From Heloderma charlesbogerti (lineage: Eukaryota; Chordata; Lepidosauria; Squamata; Helodermatidae): a DNA stretch of 64,000 nt. The stretch covers positions 3,410,001 to 3,474,000 of the forward strand of contig JANEZZ010003061.1 of NCBI GenBank assembly GCA_026122225.1, written 5' to 3'. The stretch's first letter is position 1; every line of letters begins with the position of its first letter. Position numbers and translations under genes: made by a program. This document shows, piece by piece, positions 42,541 through 53,600 of this stretch. The notes below the pieces were generated by a model, which had not been told where the DNA came from, did not search any database, and was given only the letters and a program-made list of their open reading frames with translations.

Positions 42541-43380
42541 TTTGTTATGCACCATCCTGTTTGGCTAGCAGTCCTGTGACTTATTAAATCTATTCCCTAA
42601 GCACTGTGAACAGAGCAGACTGGTCTCTGTATTCTGCCACTGCTTACAAGCAGTTGTGTAAAATTCAGAAGATTTAAAATTTTCAACCAGTTAAGAGATA
42701 GTGAAAATCAAAAATATTGTTATGATTATCTGTGTAACAAGCCAATGGGATTTGGATTGAGTGTGGAAAGTGTCTATTATTGGGTTCTGCCTTTTCCAAA
42801 GTGCATTGCAGGATGAGGAATATCTTTTGTAAAATATCTACAGGTGGGAGGAATAAAATGGGATAAAGTATGTACTTCCTCAAGTATTTTTAGAATTTGA
42901 GTTCTTCTCTATTACCTAAATAGTACTAAATGGAATAACTGTAGGAGATAATATTTTAAATAAATTTCTCTTCTATGAATCATTGAATTAGCCCTAGAAA
43001 AGATCTGATCACTACCACTCACTTAAGCCATGGCATTATCCTTCTATACCGAAATGCCTTTAACAGGTTAGCTCATCACCCAAACTAGAGTGCAACAGAA
43101 TGCAAAGACAGAATGCTTTCTACTAGGAAAAGCATGATAGAAAGTGTTTTCTAGCCATGGGCTACATTTAATAAAAAACAAAACCAAACAACTTGAACAA
43201 TTGGCCCATGTCATGATCCCCAGAGCAGTTGACTTCAAAGATCAATTCCAAATGCCCACTAAGGTTATCTCGTTGGAACACACAGAAGAGAAGCAGTTAG
43301 TTTCTGTATGCCATTGCGCACACACCCCTCTTTTTATTTGCAGACGGGGTAAACATCAACCCCTGCTATACACTTAGAGC
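42541..43380. other. No gene recognised
   Basis: AT-rich intergenic DNA without identifiable elements. Confidence 0.45.
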
Positions 43381-43382
43381 AG

Positions 43383-43495
43383 CACTCCCCAGCCTGGTGC
43401 CCTCTAGATGTTTTGGACCAAATCCCATCAGCCCTGGGCAGGGAGTTGTAGTCCAAAACTTCTGGAGGCCACCAGGTTGGGAAAGCCTGATGTAG
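43383..43495. mobile_element. hAT-like MITE (CCCTCCAGATG family)
   Basis: CCCAGCCTGGTGCCCTCTAG at the left and CTGGAGGCCACCAGGTTGGG at the right are inverted. The inner arms TTTTGGACCAAATCCCATCA and GGGAGTTGTAGTCCAAAACT also pair. Confidence 0.85.
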
Positions 43496-43584
43496 AGGAC
43501 AGTCTGAAGCAAAGGAGATTGGCGGGAGGAGGGTGGGTCTATATGCAAATGATTTAGCAACTGTTATGTATGTTCGTATATAAT

Positions 43585-44437
43585 TAGGGATGTCAGAGAA
43601 TTCCGCCACGGATTCCCCCCAAAATCTGTGGCAGAACGGCCTGCCACCCCCTCGCCCCCCTGCGGATCCCCCCGGGACGGACTTACTTGGGGTGGATGTT
43701 CTGGGCGGCGGCGGCTGCGGCTGGTCTTCCAACTGGCTGCCGCCGCCGCCATTTGCAGTCTGGAGTTGTTGTTGTTTTTTTACAGAGACGTGATAGGCTA
43801 CGTAAAGATTTACATAGCCTATCACGGCTGGATTAAAAAAACAACCCGTACACAAATGGCGGCAGCTACAGCCGCCGCCATTTGCGTTCCTTATTTTTTG
43901 CCGTCTTAGTCTACGTAAATATTTACGTAGACTATTATGGTGAAAATAAAGGGGAATGCAAATAGCGTAGCGGGCGCTATTTACGTCCCTTTTTGATTCG
44001 CCGTTTTAGCCTACGTAAATATTTACGTAGGCTAAAACGGCGAATCAAAAAGGGACGTAAATAGCGCCCGCTACGCTATTTGCATTCCCCTTTATTTTCA
44101 CCATAATAGTCTACGTAAATATTTACGTAGACTAAGACGGCGAAAAATAAGGAACGCAAATGGCGGCAGCCGTAGCCACCGCCATTTGCGTATGCAGTTT
44201 TTTGGGTTTGGTTTTGTTTTTTACCCAGAGCCCTCCACGGCCGGAAATCTGGCTGCAGACGGCTCTGGCCGGCTGCTACACAGAGCTGCCGCGGAGCACA
44301 GCTGGCCGTCGAGGATTCCAGGGGGGAGGAACAGATCGCCTCCCTCCCCGTCGAGGATTCCGTGGGGAGGGACGGAATGCCTCCCCCCCCCCATGAACAT
44401 AATCCACGGAAAGGTAAGTGACTTTCGTACATTCCTA
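43585..44437 (-). mobile_element. Palindromic hAT-like MITE, copy 3
   Basis: Perfect 8-bp duplication tatataat (43,577-43,584; 44,438-44,445), ends TAGGGATGTCAG and TACATTCCTA. Long-type end at left, short-type at right, so opposite to copies 1 and 2. The centre is a large palindrome at 44,020/44,021 with arms to about 43,845 and 44,200. Within each arm are full smaller palindromes (e.g. 43,905-43,935 and its partner at about 44,107-44,136). Two ~45-bp C/G-rich units at about 44,300-44,390. Donor-like motifs at 43,681 (inverted) and 44,411. Confidence 0.87.
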
Positions 44438-44445
44438 TATATAAT

Positions 44446-45443
44446 ACTTCATTAAGGTTTTTGAACATATACAAATATGCATAACAATAGCTAAATTATT
44501 ATGCATGTTTGTACATGTTCTTAACATTTAAGAATAACAAAGTCTGAACATAAAAAGCACAACTTGTCTTCTGAGCTTTCAAAAGAAAGCTGTGTTATTT
44601 TTATATATATCATATCTCTTCTTTTACCTCTGTTGTGACTACATCCAAAGCTTTCAATCGAAATTCTTCAGGGAAATCAACTTTCCAGACCCCAATAAGC
44701 CTGCAATCCTAACTACACTTGGGAATGAGTCTCCTCAAACACAGTGGTATTTATGTTTGAGTAAACAAGCACAGGATCAAGTTATAAAATTCATCACACA
44801 GTAGCTCCTCAAATGCTTTTCCTACTCAGTTAATGAAAAAGGAAGAGACTTCTGGGGGTTCTTAGTTTATACTCTGATGATAAAGAAGTCCTGGTACAAG
44901 ACATTCCAGCATTTTAAACAATTGTGTTTTATTCCACTTTAGGTTTGCAGAGTTTAAAAACAGTAAACATAAATAACAATAGAGCCCATATAGTACCCCT
45001 CCCAAAAAAAACCCATACAGATGATCTGATATAAGTAGAAACATCTATAGTTTAAGGCACTGACAGAGGAAAAAAAGAAAAAGCATATAACATGCTGGTT
45101 CCTCCAATTCAAACACTTACCCATCTTGAATGTGCTCACTGTTCACACACTGAAAATACCCAAGCTACTTTCACAAGTGTGAGGATACTGCTTCAGCAAT
45201 TCCTGGCAGAGAAATTCCTTTCCCATTTGGCCAATGGTAAGAACTATTTTACTTTGGAACACAATGAAATGCTGTGGTATAGAAAACAATGTTTAAACAT
45301 ATGGGAAAACAATATAGCTTTTAAACCCTGTTAAAAACTAGAGCAGGCAATGTTACACGTAGGTTGATTAACCTGATCTCAATGTAACATATTTGTTTAT
45401 AAAGGTTAGAATATAATGACAGTTTAAATGCAAACTCTTTACT
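44446..45443. other. No gene recognised
   Basis: AT-rich. A minus-strand AATAAA (about 44,925) could be an alternative distal polyadenylation signal for B3GLCT, but nothing else supports that. Confidence 0.4.
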
Positions 45444-45726
45444 AGGGGCAGTATCCTACACTACCGCTGTGCCTCTGCTAGTTCCGCTGCATGGCAGAAC
45501 TCAACGCTAGCACAACAGAAAGCTTCTGAAAGCAACCTCAGAAATGAATGGAAATGCTTGTTTCCGGAATGGGACAGGTCAGCCAAACTCCTTTCTGTGA
45601 GTTCCACTGACCTGCCCTGTTCTGGAAACAAGCATTCCCACTCTTTCTGGATGTTGCAGGAACTGCTAGCTCCCATTGTGCTAGTGATAAGTCCCGCTAG
45701 TGCACGGTGAGCATAGGAGACTGCCC
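45444..45726. mobile_element. Palindromic MITE (GGGCAGTATCC family), copy 1
   Basis: Ends GGGGCAGTATCCTA and TAGGAGACTGCCC. The inner arms GCTTGTTTCCGGAATGGGAC and CCTGTTCTGGAAACAAGC pair around a centre near 45,590. Related copies at 55,580 and 62,315. Confidence 0.7.
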
Positions 45727-46664
45727 TAGGGCTGCACTATTATCTTCTAGCATAAAATTTGGGAGATGAAAGGGGGTGCTTGGTGGTGAAAGTATGGGGT
45801 GGTGAAAGTACGGATGTTTCACATAGACCCCTATTTGATACATACTCACAGCTGGTTCTTTCCCTGATCTGTACATTCAGTGCAATTAACAAACACTTGA
45901 TTCTTCCTGAAGCAATCCCAGCCAGTCAGATTTCTCATAGGCAATGTAATGTTATGATATCATTACATAGGCAATAGGACTTTAATATAGGATGACATCA
46001 TGAAGCCAAATCAGAGTGAGGGGTGGTGGTAAAGTTTTTGTGAAATACGCCCTCCCCTTTTGGCTCAGACTTACATTCTACAAAATTGTATTATACATAC
46101 AGGGGGAATCAAGCAATTTTCAAGATGTAATATTTAAACGTATTGTATGCCTTGAATAATAAAAACATGGGCATGGCCTTCAATTATGGATGTACTCAAC
46201 TAGCTTTCAGGTTTGCACATACAAACTACATGATGGGCACATAAGGTAGATAAGTATCTCAACAGTAAGTTCCCAAGATTAATTAAGAGTCATTTGTTAA
46301 CAGAAGAATAACCAGATTTTCTGCATATCAGTAGTTAGTGACATCTTGTGGTCTGTTTCATAACACCAAGCTTTTATGTTTTCAATCATGTATAAATGGT
46401 ATTTGTTTAAATGTGCAAGCTGATACACAGAGAGAAGACAAAATGACAACACACGGGTTCTTTAGTATGAGTCACACCAAGTCACACTAAGCTCTTCTTT
46501 TTACATAAAGAAGTTATGCAAAAGAATTTAACACTATCCTTAGGCCCTAATATGCCACTAACAACCAGGAGGAGGGGAGCAGGGAGAGAGAACAAATCAA
46601 TGTTGATTGCTGATGGCTGAGAATTTTGAAAAATCTTAGGATTTGACAGATGACAGATGGATAG
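45727..46664. other. No gene recognised
   Basis: Region just beyond the probable B3GLCT polyadenylation site. No recognisable feature. Confidence 0.45.
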
Positions 46665-47117
46665 AAAGTTCCAAAACCAGAAGTTGTTTTATTTTACAAG
46701 CTCTAAAGCACAACAAATAAACATATATACATGTGTGTGTATTCTGGACAGAGATATTCAGAACATGACCCAGTACTACTCTGGACACAGTGCCTGTGTG
46801 TGGAGGAGTCCCATAGGGTTCAATGTAGATCTGTTTCTCCCCCTCCCCTCCACTGGCGCATGCACACATGAATGCAAAATGATGGGGCACTGCAAGGAAT
46901 GAGAGGTCTGTGCACACTTCCCCTGTCCCTATCCAGCCATTCACAATTGTGCGATATGCACATTTCTAGAGCTCCAGAGGAAGAAAGCAGGGCAGTGTGC
47001 CAAAAGTGGTACTGGATCATAGCCTTAGTGTTCTGTACAGTATGGGTGACAAAGAAATTATAAATACAACAATAAAAATCAGTAGATGCTCTAATAGTAA
47101 GTCTATAACAATATATA
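46665..47117 (-). other. B3GLCT: Probable B3GLCT 3' UTR
   Basis: Sequence between the B3GLCT stop (47,118-47,120) and a minus-strand polyadenylation signal AATAAA at 46,688-46,693. The cleavage point near 46,665 is inferred from signal position only; longer UTR forms are possible. Confidence 0.45.
46688..46693 (-). terminator. Candidate polyadenylation signal
   Basis: Minus-strand AATAAA (plus tttatt) about 425 bases after the B3GLCT stop codon, first clear signal in a UTR-like position. Confidence 0.45.
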
Positions 47118-47279
47118 TTATAATTCCTCTGTGGCATGTTTACTTCCATCCTGCAAATCTTTCACTTTTGGTGCCAGCCACCTGAAGTATATTTTCACTG
47201 GATCAACATTCCAGTGTTTGTGAAATGATATTGGAACTTGATGGGAAAGATAGTCCTTTGGGTAATCCATTGGCCGAGC
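47118..47279 (-). CDS. B3GLCT: B3GLCT terminal coding exon
   Basis: Acceptor AG at 47,280-47,281 after a pyrimidine tract (CTCCCTCCCCTTT). The frame begins in phase 0 with [19 protein letters not shown], then [18 protein letters not shown], and ends with TEEL and a stop at 47,118-47,120 (53 residues). It matches the C-terminus of B3GLCT, the ER-lumen enzyme that adds glucose to O-linked fucose on thrombospondin type 1 repeats. Human B3GLCT ends in REEL, a KDEL-like retention signal; here the residue before EEL is threonine. The segment just before the tail is poorly conserved, as in other species. Confidence 0.93.
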   Translation of the reverse strand, partial: ARPMDYPKDYLSHQVPISFHKHWNVDPVKIYFRWLAPKVKDLQDGSKHATEEL

Positions 47280-48075
47280 CTAAAGGGGAGGGAGAGATTC
47301 AATGTGTTTCATGTGGTACAAAAGCTTTGATTAGCTCAATATAAAAAGAATCACAGATAAAACCACCATTGTTTAGTAAGGCTCAATTATTCTCATATCA
47401 GGTATAGAATAGCCCTGAGAAGATGTTCAAATCCTAGGCATGGTAGGGCTGTGTGTATTTCACAGAGGCCCTGAGCCTGAGGACAGTGGGCTTTATGCAT
47501 GCTCCTGCGCCATTATGAATCCAACATGATTCCAATCCACCATCACACATAGGATCTGAATGTCTGCATACAGCTGATATAAGTGCGGTGTTGTTTATTT
47601 CTGTATGTGTGTTAAACAAAGACGCATATATTCAAGTTACATACAGAGATGTTTTTTAAGGACCAATCACTACATCCCATTATCACATAACCCATAAATG
47701 ATAAAATGAACCTTTCTTTTGACTAAGAAAAGTTTATACTCTGAAAGACAGAGAAGAAAACAGCTAAGCATATCTTGCACCAAGTTATTGAAGTTAGCAG
47801 AGCACAACTTTGCTGTTTAGAGAGAGGTGGCTAAAGAGTTATGAAGCTAGCATAGTGAAATGAAGGGCACAATTAAGATAATTTCCTAGCCTTCTAACCA
47901 AGTTAGATAAAATAAATAAAAACCAATTACAAACTGTCAATGTACTGATCCAAAATAAATATTCTTCTTAAAAAATAACACCTCTTCATGCTTTCCTAAT
48001 CTCAAGAGAAACATATTTAGTGGACTGCTTCTCCCTAGATTTTTGGTTTGAATCATGTGACCCTTAAGTATATTA
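47280..48075 (-). other. B3GLCT intron, unique part
   Basis: Start of the 8.0-kb intron between the last two exons (47,280-55,297). No recognised element in this stretch. Confidence 0.6.
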
Positions 48076-48211
48076 CCCTCCCCCAACCTGGTGTCTCAAA
48101 TGTTTTGGACTTTAACTCCCATTAGCCCCAACCAGCATGGACAATGGTCAGGAAAACTGCGAGTTGTAGTCCAAAACATCTAGAGGGCACCAGATTGGGG
48201 AAGGGTGAATT
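48076..48211. mobile_element. hAT-like MITE (CCCTCCAGATG family)
   Basis: CCCCCAACCTGGTGTCTCAA and TCTAGAGGGCACCAGATTGG are inverted, with ACTTTAACTCCCATTAGCCC and CTGCGAGTTGTAGTCCAAAA inside. Confidence 0.85.
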
Positions 48212-48442
48212 ACACATTAGTTATAGACAACCTGTGTGGTGGCTTTAGCCAGATGGAAGCAGTATTGTTACCAAATTTCATGGTTCCCTAGATTTCTAAG
48301 CAGTTGGGGGATCGTGGTAACACAGGCTATGCCAGAAGCTACAGATGCAGTCTTTCCACATGTTTAGAGTTGCCACACAAAATGTTTAGAAGATGGTACA
48401 ACATAGATGGGCTGTTGACTGGGACTGTTTGGTGAGAATATA

Positions 48443-50093
48443 CAATCAGGGCCAGAAATATTGGAACAAGGATAACTGTTTTGGCACTTGGCCTCTGTAC
48501 ACCACCACATGGAAGTCGAAAGGAAACACACCCAGATGGGAGTGAAGTCAGGACTTTCAGCTGTAATTCAAGGGGTTGGACAAAAGTGGGGCACTAATCA
48601 TTCACGAAGGACAGCCAGTGGCATACACACACACCCGTTGTTGGTGGCTCATAAGTAATGGTACAAATGGCTGACAAGCAGCTGCATGGCCAGGTGTGGC
48701 CTCTTTCCTGGGTACTCCATGACCAATCAAGCAAACAAAAGGCCTGGAGGTGGTTCTGAGTGTTACATTTGCATTTGGTAGCTGTTCACTGGAACTCCTA
48801 ACATGAGGTCCAAAGAGGTGTCCATGCGAGTGAAGGAGGCCATCATTAGGCTGAGGAAACAAAACAAACCCATCAGAGAGATAGCAAAAACAGTGGGAGT
48901 GGCCAATACAACAATTTGGAACATCCTGAAAAAGAAGGAATTAACTGGAAAGTTCAGCAACAGCAAAAGGCCTGGCAGACCACGGAAGACAACTGAAGTG
49001 GATGACCACAGAATTCTGCTCATGGTGAAGAAGAACGCTTTCGCAACATCTAGCCAGGCCAAGAATGCTCTTGCGGAGGCAGGCTTGTAATTGTCAACAT
49101 CTACAGTCAAGTGACAGCTTTATGAATGTAAATACAGGGGCTTCACAACCAGGTGCAAACCACTGGTAACGTTCAAGAACAGAAAGGCCAGATTAGCCTT
49201 TTCCAGCAAACACCTAAAAAAGCCTGCTCAGTTCTGGAATAAGATTCTTTGGACTGATGAAACCAAGATTAACTTGTACCAGAATGATGGGAAGAGAAAA
49301 GTATGGAGAAGGAAAGAAACAGCCCATGATCCAAAGCATACCACATCATCTGTCAAACATGGTGGAAGCAGTGTTATGGCATGGGCATGTATGGCTGCCA
49401 ATGGAACTGGGTCACTGGTGTTTATTGATGACCTGATTGCTGATAAAAGCAGCAGAACGAATTCTGAAGTGTATAGGGCTATACTTTCTGCACATTCAGC
49501 CGAATGCTGCCAAACTGATAGGACACCGCTTCATATTGCAGATGGATAACAACTCAAAACATATAGCAAAAGCTACCCAAGAGTTTCTGAAGGCAAAGAA
49601 GTGGGATGTTCTTCAATGGCCAAGTCAGTCACCTGATCTCAACCCAATAGAGCATACTTCTCACTTACTGAAGACAAGACTGAAGGCAGAAAGACCCACA
49701 AACAAGCAGCAGCTGAAGGCAGCTGCAGTAAAGGCCTGGCAAAGCATCTCGAGGGAGGAAACGCAGCATTTGGTCATGTCCATGGGTTCCAGACTTCAGG
49801 CAGTCATTGACAGCAAAGGATTTTCATCCAGGTATTAAAGGCGATCCTTAAGTTTGAAATGATGTTGGTTTGTTCCATTACTAATGAGCCACCAACGATG
49901 GGGGTTTGTGTATGCCACTGACTGTACTTCCTGAATGGTTAGTGCCCCACTTTTGTCAAACCCCTTGAATTACAGCTGAAAGTCCTGACTTCGCTCCCAT
50001 CTGGGTGTATTTCCTTTCAACTTCAATGTGGCAGTGTACAGATGCCAAGTGCCAAAACTGTTATCCTTGTTCCAATATTTCTGGCCCTGACTG
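48443..50093 (+). mobile_element. Full-length Tc1-like DNA transposon, inactive
   Basis: Flanked by TA (48,441-48,442; 50,094-50,095). Long inverted repeats of about 220 bp (48,443-48,664 and 49,872-50,093) both start CA(A/G)TCAGGGCCAGAAATAT, and each carries an internal repeat of the end region type known from IR/DR Tc1 elements. The transposase gene between them is broken. The element lies in the last B3GLCT intron. The repeats have diverged clearly, so the insertion is not recent. Confidence 0.93.
48803..49838 (+). pseudogene. Tc1-like transposase, stop and frameshift
   Basis: N-terminal paired-like helix-turn-helix region (REIAKTVGVANTTIWNIL) and the GRPR-type motif RPGRPRKTTEVD occupy 48,803-49,090, ended by a TAA at 49,088. 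Catalytic D1 in WTDETK (49,256) lies in the continuing frame. After a frameshift between about 49,440 and 49,540 come D2 in QMDNNSKH (49,545) and E in PDLNPIEH (49,650). The 34-residue spacing gives the DD34E signature of Tc1. Ends at 49,838. All catalytic residues persist but in two frames. Confidence 0.92.
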
Positions 50094-50097
50094 TATC

Positions 50098-50560
50098 TCA
50101 CCAGTATCAAAAGAACTTCATTGGCTTCCAATCTGTGTCTGAGCGCAATTCAGAATGCTTATCTTTATAGCTCAGGACACACATACTTGAAGGTATGCCT
50201 GCTCCCATGCTAAACTGCCTGTGCATTGAGATCCTCTTTGGAGGCTTTTCTCCAGGTGCTCCCACCATCTCAGGTAAGGCAGGCGGCAACCACTGTGTGT
50301 GTGTGTGCGCGTGCGCGTGTGCGTATATATGATAGAGAGCCTTTAGTGGCGTTCTGTTTATGAGATGCACCTGGTGCAACATTGTTATCCTTTCAACACC
50401 AAGCAAATATGGTGTTGTTGTTTTTAATTCTCCAAGGCTGTTATAACATATTATAGCTTCTTTTAACAAGTTGTTTTTATATTTTATTTATGTACTTGAT
50501 CTTACTTTTGTAAACCACCCAGGAACCTCTGCTGAACGGCATGTAAACCTTTTAAATAAG
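50098..50560 (+). mobile_element. L2/L3-type LINE 3' fragment
   Basis: Starts with a decayed 'KELHWLPI' region (AAAGAACTTCATTGGCTTCC), continues through 'GGAGGCTTTTCTCCAGGTGC', and ends with 'GTAAACCACCCAGGAACCTC', the usual CR1/L2-group tail. A GT/GC microsatellite (50,295-50,325) lies inside. Confidence 0.65.
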
Positions 50561-51517
50561 TACTTAGGATTTGCCAGATTTCACCCTATTCAAGTTTTCA
50601 TTGAAATTGCTAAAGATTAATTTATTGTATCTCTTTGCTTGAACATCAAGTGCCATTTTTGCTCCAAATACCAGAATTGGATTGGCAAAATCAATTATGG
50701 TGCTGAACGATCCAATGAGAGACCCATACATAAATCAAGCATTTGGTGATCTTGCAGATGTGCAAAGTCTACAGATAGACTTTGCTGATAGAATGAGAAA
50801 ATTAAAAACAATTTGTTTATGAATGCCTTCTCAGAGTCACAACAGGATTTACTTTTCATTGTCTTATAGCTCAACAATGCACTTTAGTGAAGTATTTAAG
50901 GAGAAAGAAACAAGTTTACACAGAAGTTACCATTAAATATTTAAATTTGCCACTGCGAGTAATTTTCAGGGACGGAATTAAGAGGGATTTTAAAGAGAGA
51001 GAGAAAAAAAGTAATTATTCCTCAGCAACATTCCAGCATTGTAGTCAGGCAGGGTTTTTTTTTAAAGACAACTCATTTTTATGAAGCATTTTCCCTACTC
51101 ATCTCTCAATGTTGCGTCTTACATATTTGAAATTTAAATACTTAAATTGAATTCCAGGCAAGAAGAGTAACTGGGATCAGATAAAAATGAATGGGCTATG
51201 ATTTCACAAGCTCCTCACATGTTTTTTGTTGATTTCACATTAGAGTGAAATGATTACAGAATGTCTGTTATTTGCTAGATTGTTGACAGAGCAAGTGCCA
51301 TCCAATTCTTGAGACTAAAGTCAGAATACCGGTTCTCTTTACCACCAGATTTCTGGCCTGAATCTGACCTTATAATATTAAGTGCTTTGTCTTATCTAGC
51401 ATCACTGATTAAGCCTAAATGTAATTGTAGCTACCAATTATATTCCTTTGCTTGGCAATAAATTCTGTGTACTTACTGATAATATAGTTTAATAGTTTAA
51501 ATTTCTGTTTTTGACTT
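50561..51517 (-). other. B3GLCT intron, unassigned
   Basis: AT-rich intronic DNA without recognised elements. Confidence 0.5.
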
Positions 51518-51591
51518 AGAGCAGCCTTCACTAACCTGGTGCCCTCCAGATGTGTTGGACTGCAAATCTTACCATCCCCAGCCAGCACAGG

Positions 51592-52172
51592 TGTCAGGAC
51601 TGGGCCCAAGATCCCTAGTTTGGTTCCTGACTCTGATTCTGGGATGGAGCTAGAAGAAGCCCAGCCAAGACAGGGAGCAGGGGAGGAAAGTCCCCAAGAC
51701 TCTCCAGGAGGCAGAGAAGAACCTTCCTAGGGGCTTATCGAGCAGGAGGGCCAGGTTCACAGACTGTCCCCCGGCCTCCCTGTGGGAACCTGGCCTCTGT
51801 CGGAGGTGGAGGGAGCAGCGGAATTGACAGATGTCAGAGCTCACCGCTGAGTTAAGTGGGCGGAGCTGAGAGGAGGTGGGAGGCATCCCACCAGATTGGC
51901 TGCCTGTCAGAAGTTGGGTCGGGGGGAGCCTAGAAAAAGCCTGCCGAACCGCAGCGGGAAACCTATCCATTAGCTGAAAGGCAATTGAGCTGCTTTCAGT
52001 AGCTCTCTTCACAAAAGCACTACTTAGCTAATTAGGCCCAGGAGACAGCTCCCAGCCTTTGTAGTCGCTTCAGGTGGGAAAATGTATTATTAACTGAATA
52101 AAAGAGTTTGTGGATTGCACAGTGAGTCTCTGTTGCCTCACTACTCAGCAGGAGGGCTTGGAATCCCTGACA
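51592..52172 (+). mobile_element. Solo LTR 1
   Basis: 581 bp starting TGTCAGGACTGGG and ending AATCCCTGACA, with AATAAA at about 52,096 and a GTGAGTCTCTGTTGCCTCAC U5-like end. No clear target duplication (acagg versus atgag), so it may result from recombination between different copies. Class unresolved. Confidence 0.7.
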
Positions 52173-52179
52173 ATGAGTT

Positions 52180-52713
52180 TGTCAGAGTTTGCCTTATGAT
52201 AAGGATCTCTTCTCTCCTTAATTCCTTCTTTTACCTTCCCCTTTCCAATAACGTGGGGTGTAGGGTGTAGACATGGGGTGACTGACATTCTACACACAGG
52301 ATTTAACCACAACAGTTTACTGGTAAATTAAAGCAAGCAAATAACAGCTAAAGGTATTTACACAATGGAGCTGAGTGATACCAAAGGCACTAAGAGAAAA
52401 TAAAAGTTGCAAAACGCAAGTTCCTTTACCCTAGCTGTACTTAGACTTTTCCAGGTTGCTTCTTCCTGCTCCTTCTTCAAGCTCTGATCTCCCTGACTCT
52501 GCTCTTACTCTCACTCTCTTTATATACCTGCCTCCCTCAAAACTGAAAGTACTGTTTCAAACCTGAAGAAACGTAACTGAGGAAATGAAACTGAAACTTA
52601 ACCAGGGAAATGAAAATATTCTTCTCAGGAATACCCCCTCCCAATAAAAAACTCCAGGCCTCTAAGCCTGACCTTTTTTCCCCTTTTGCCTCTGTAGGCC
52701 TCAAACCTTCACA
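52180..52713 (-). mobile_element. Solo LTR 2
   Basis: 534 bp with TGTCAGAG and CCTTCACA ends, flanked by a perfect 5-bp duplication gagtt (52,175-52,179; 52,714-52,718). On the minus strand a TATA box (GTATATAAAGAG) lies about 200 bp from the start, giving orientation. Internal retroviral sequence has been lost by LTR-LTR recombination. Confidence 0.85.
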
Positions 52714-52782
52714 GAGTTATAGTCTAACTCATCTGGAGGGCACCAGGTTGAGGAAGACTGACTTAGAGGGCTATGAAGGGAG

Positions 52783-53005
52783 GAACCATAGCCTAGCGGT
52801 AGAATACCTGCTTTGCATGCTGAAGGTTTCAGTTTCAATTTGTGGGATCTTCAGATAGATTTTTTTTTAAGGATCAGGTAGCAGATGATGTGAAATACTT
52901 CTGTCTGGGCCCCTGGAAACCAGCTGCCAGTCAGAGTAGATAATACTGTGCTTGATGCAGACTGTGACCTGGGATAATAACGCAGCTTCGTATGCCTGCG
53001 TTGGC
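52783..53005 (+). mobile_element. tRNA-derived SINE (tRNA-Ala-like head)
   Basis: CCATAGCCTAGCGGTAGAAT, CTGCTTTGCATGCTGAAGG and GTTTCAATTTGTGGGATC resemble A and B boxes of a tRNA-Ala-type gene. Then 'CTGCCAGTCAGAGTAGATAATACTG' and 'GCAGCTTCGTATG' follow the body of a common squamate SINE. Confidence 0.75.
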
Positions 53006-53562
53006 CTAAATTTTTTGACCCGTACCTGTTCTAGACCTTAAAATTACTGTGGATATTTATGCTTCATGGAGGCTATATTTGAACTGAGTGATGGGTTGAA
53101 AAAAACTGGATGGCTTCTGGACTCAAGAGGCACAGATTTTCTCCAGCTGGAGTAATTATGCTAGTATAATGTCAGGGTTTGCCTACCTCACTATGTATTA
53201 AGCAAACAATAGGCTGATGGCAATGAATGCCCCAGGATTAAATACCAACAATGTTTCAGTTTTTTAACCTAAACTATTGACCCAATATCTGAGTCAGTGA
53301 GAATATTCCATCAGATTAACTATATGCTGTCCTTATCTAAGCTCTGAGTAAGTATGAGGATTCCCTGGAACCAATATCTTCCAGAAGAAAATATAAAGCT
53401 CAAATGGTACAGAAGCTCAAATGGAAGTTTTATTGGCCCTTCTAACAAAAGGCTATCCTCCAGAAGATGGTACTTTTGTTGTTAGCTGCTTGAGCTTTTT
53501 TGAGAAAAGGCAAGATATAAATATTTTCAACAAATACATAAGTATATACTCTTTCAAGGCTG

Positions 53563-53600
53563 GGCAGAAGGGAGATCAGGCTGGGCAGAAGGGAGATCAA
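53563..53600. repeat. Two tandem 22-bp units
   Basis: GGCTGGGCAGAAGGGAGATC occurs twice in direct succession. Confidence 0.85.

Larger units (their letters stand above)
51518..52768. mobile_element. hAT-like MITE split by two LTR insertions
   Basis: Left part 51,518-51,591 (AACCTGGTGCCCTCCAGATG) and right part 52,714-52,768 (CATCTGGAGGGCACCAGGTT) are the inverted ends of one CCCTCCAGATG-family MITE, now 1.1 kb apart. Confidence 0.8.

Noticed and set aside
52783..52860. Functional tRNA-Ala gene
   Set aside because: B-box region is degraded, there is no acceptor stem pairing, and a SINE body follows.
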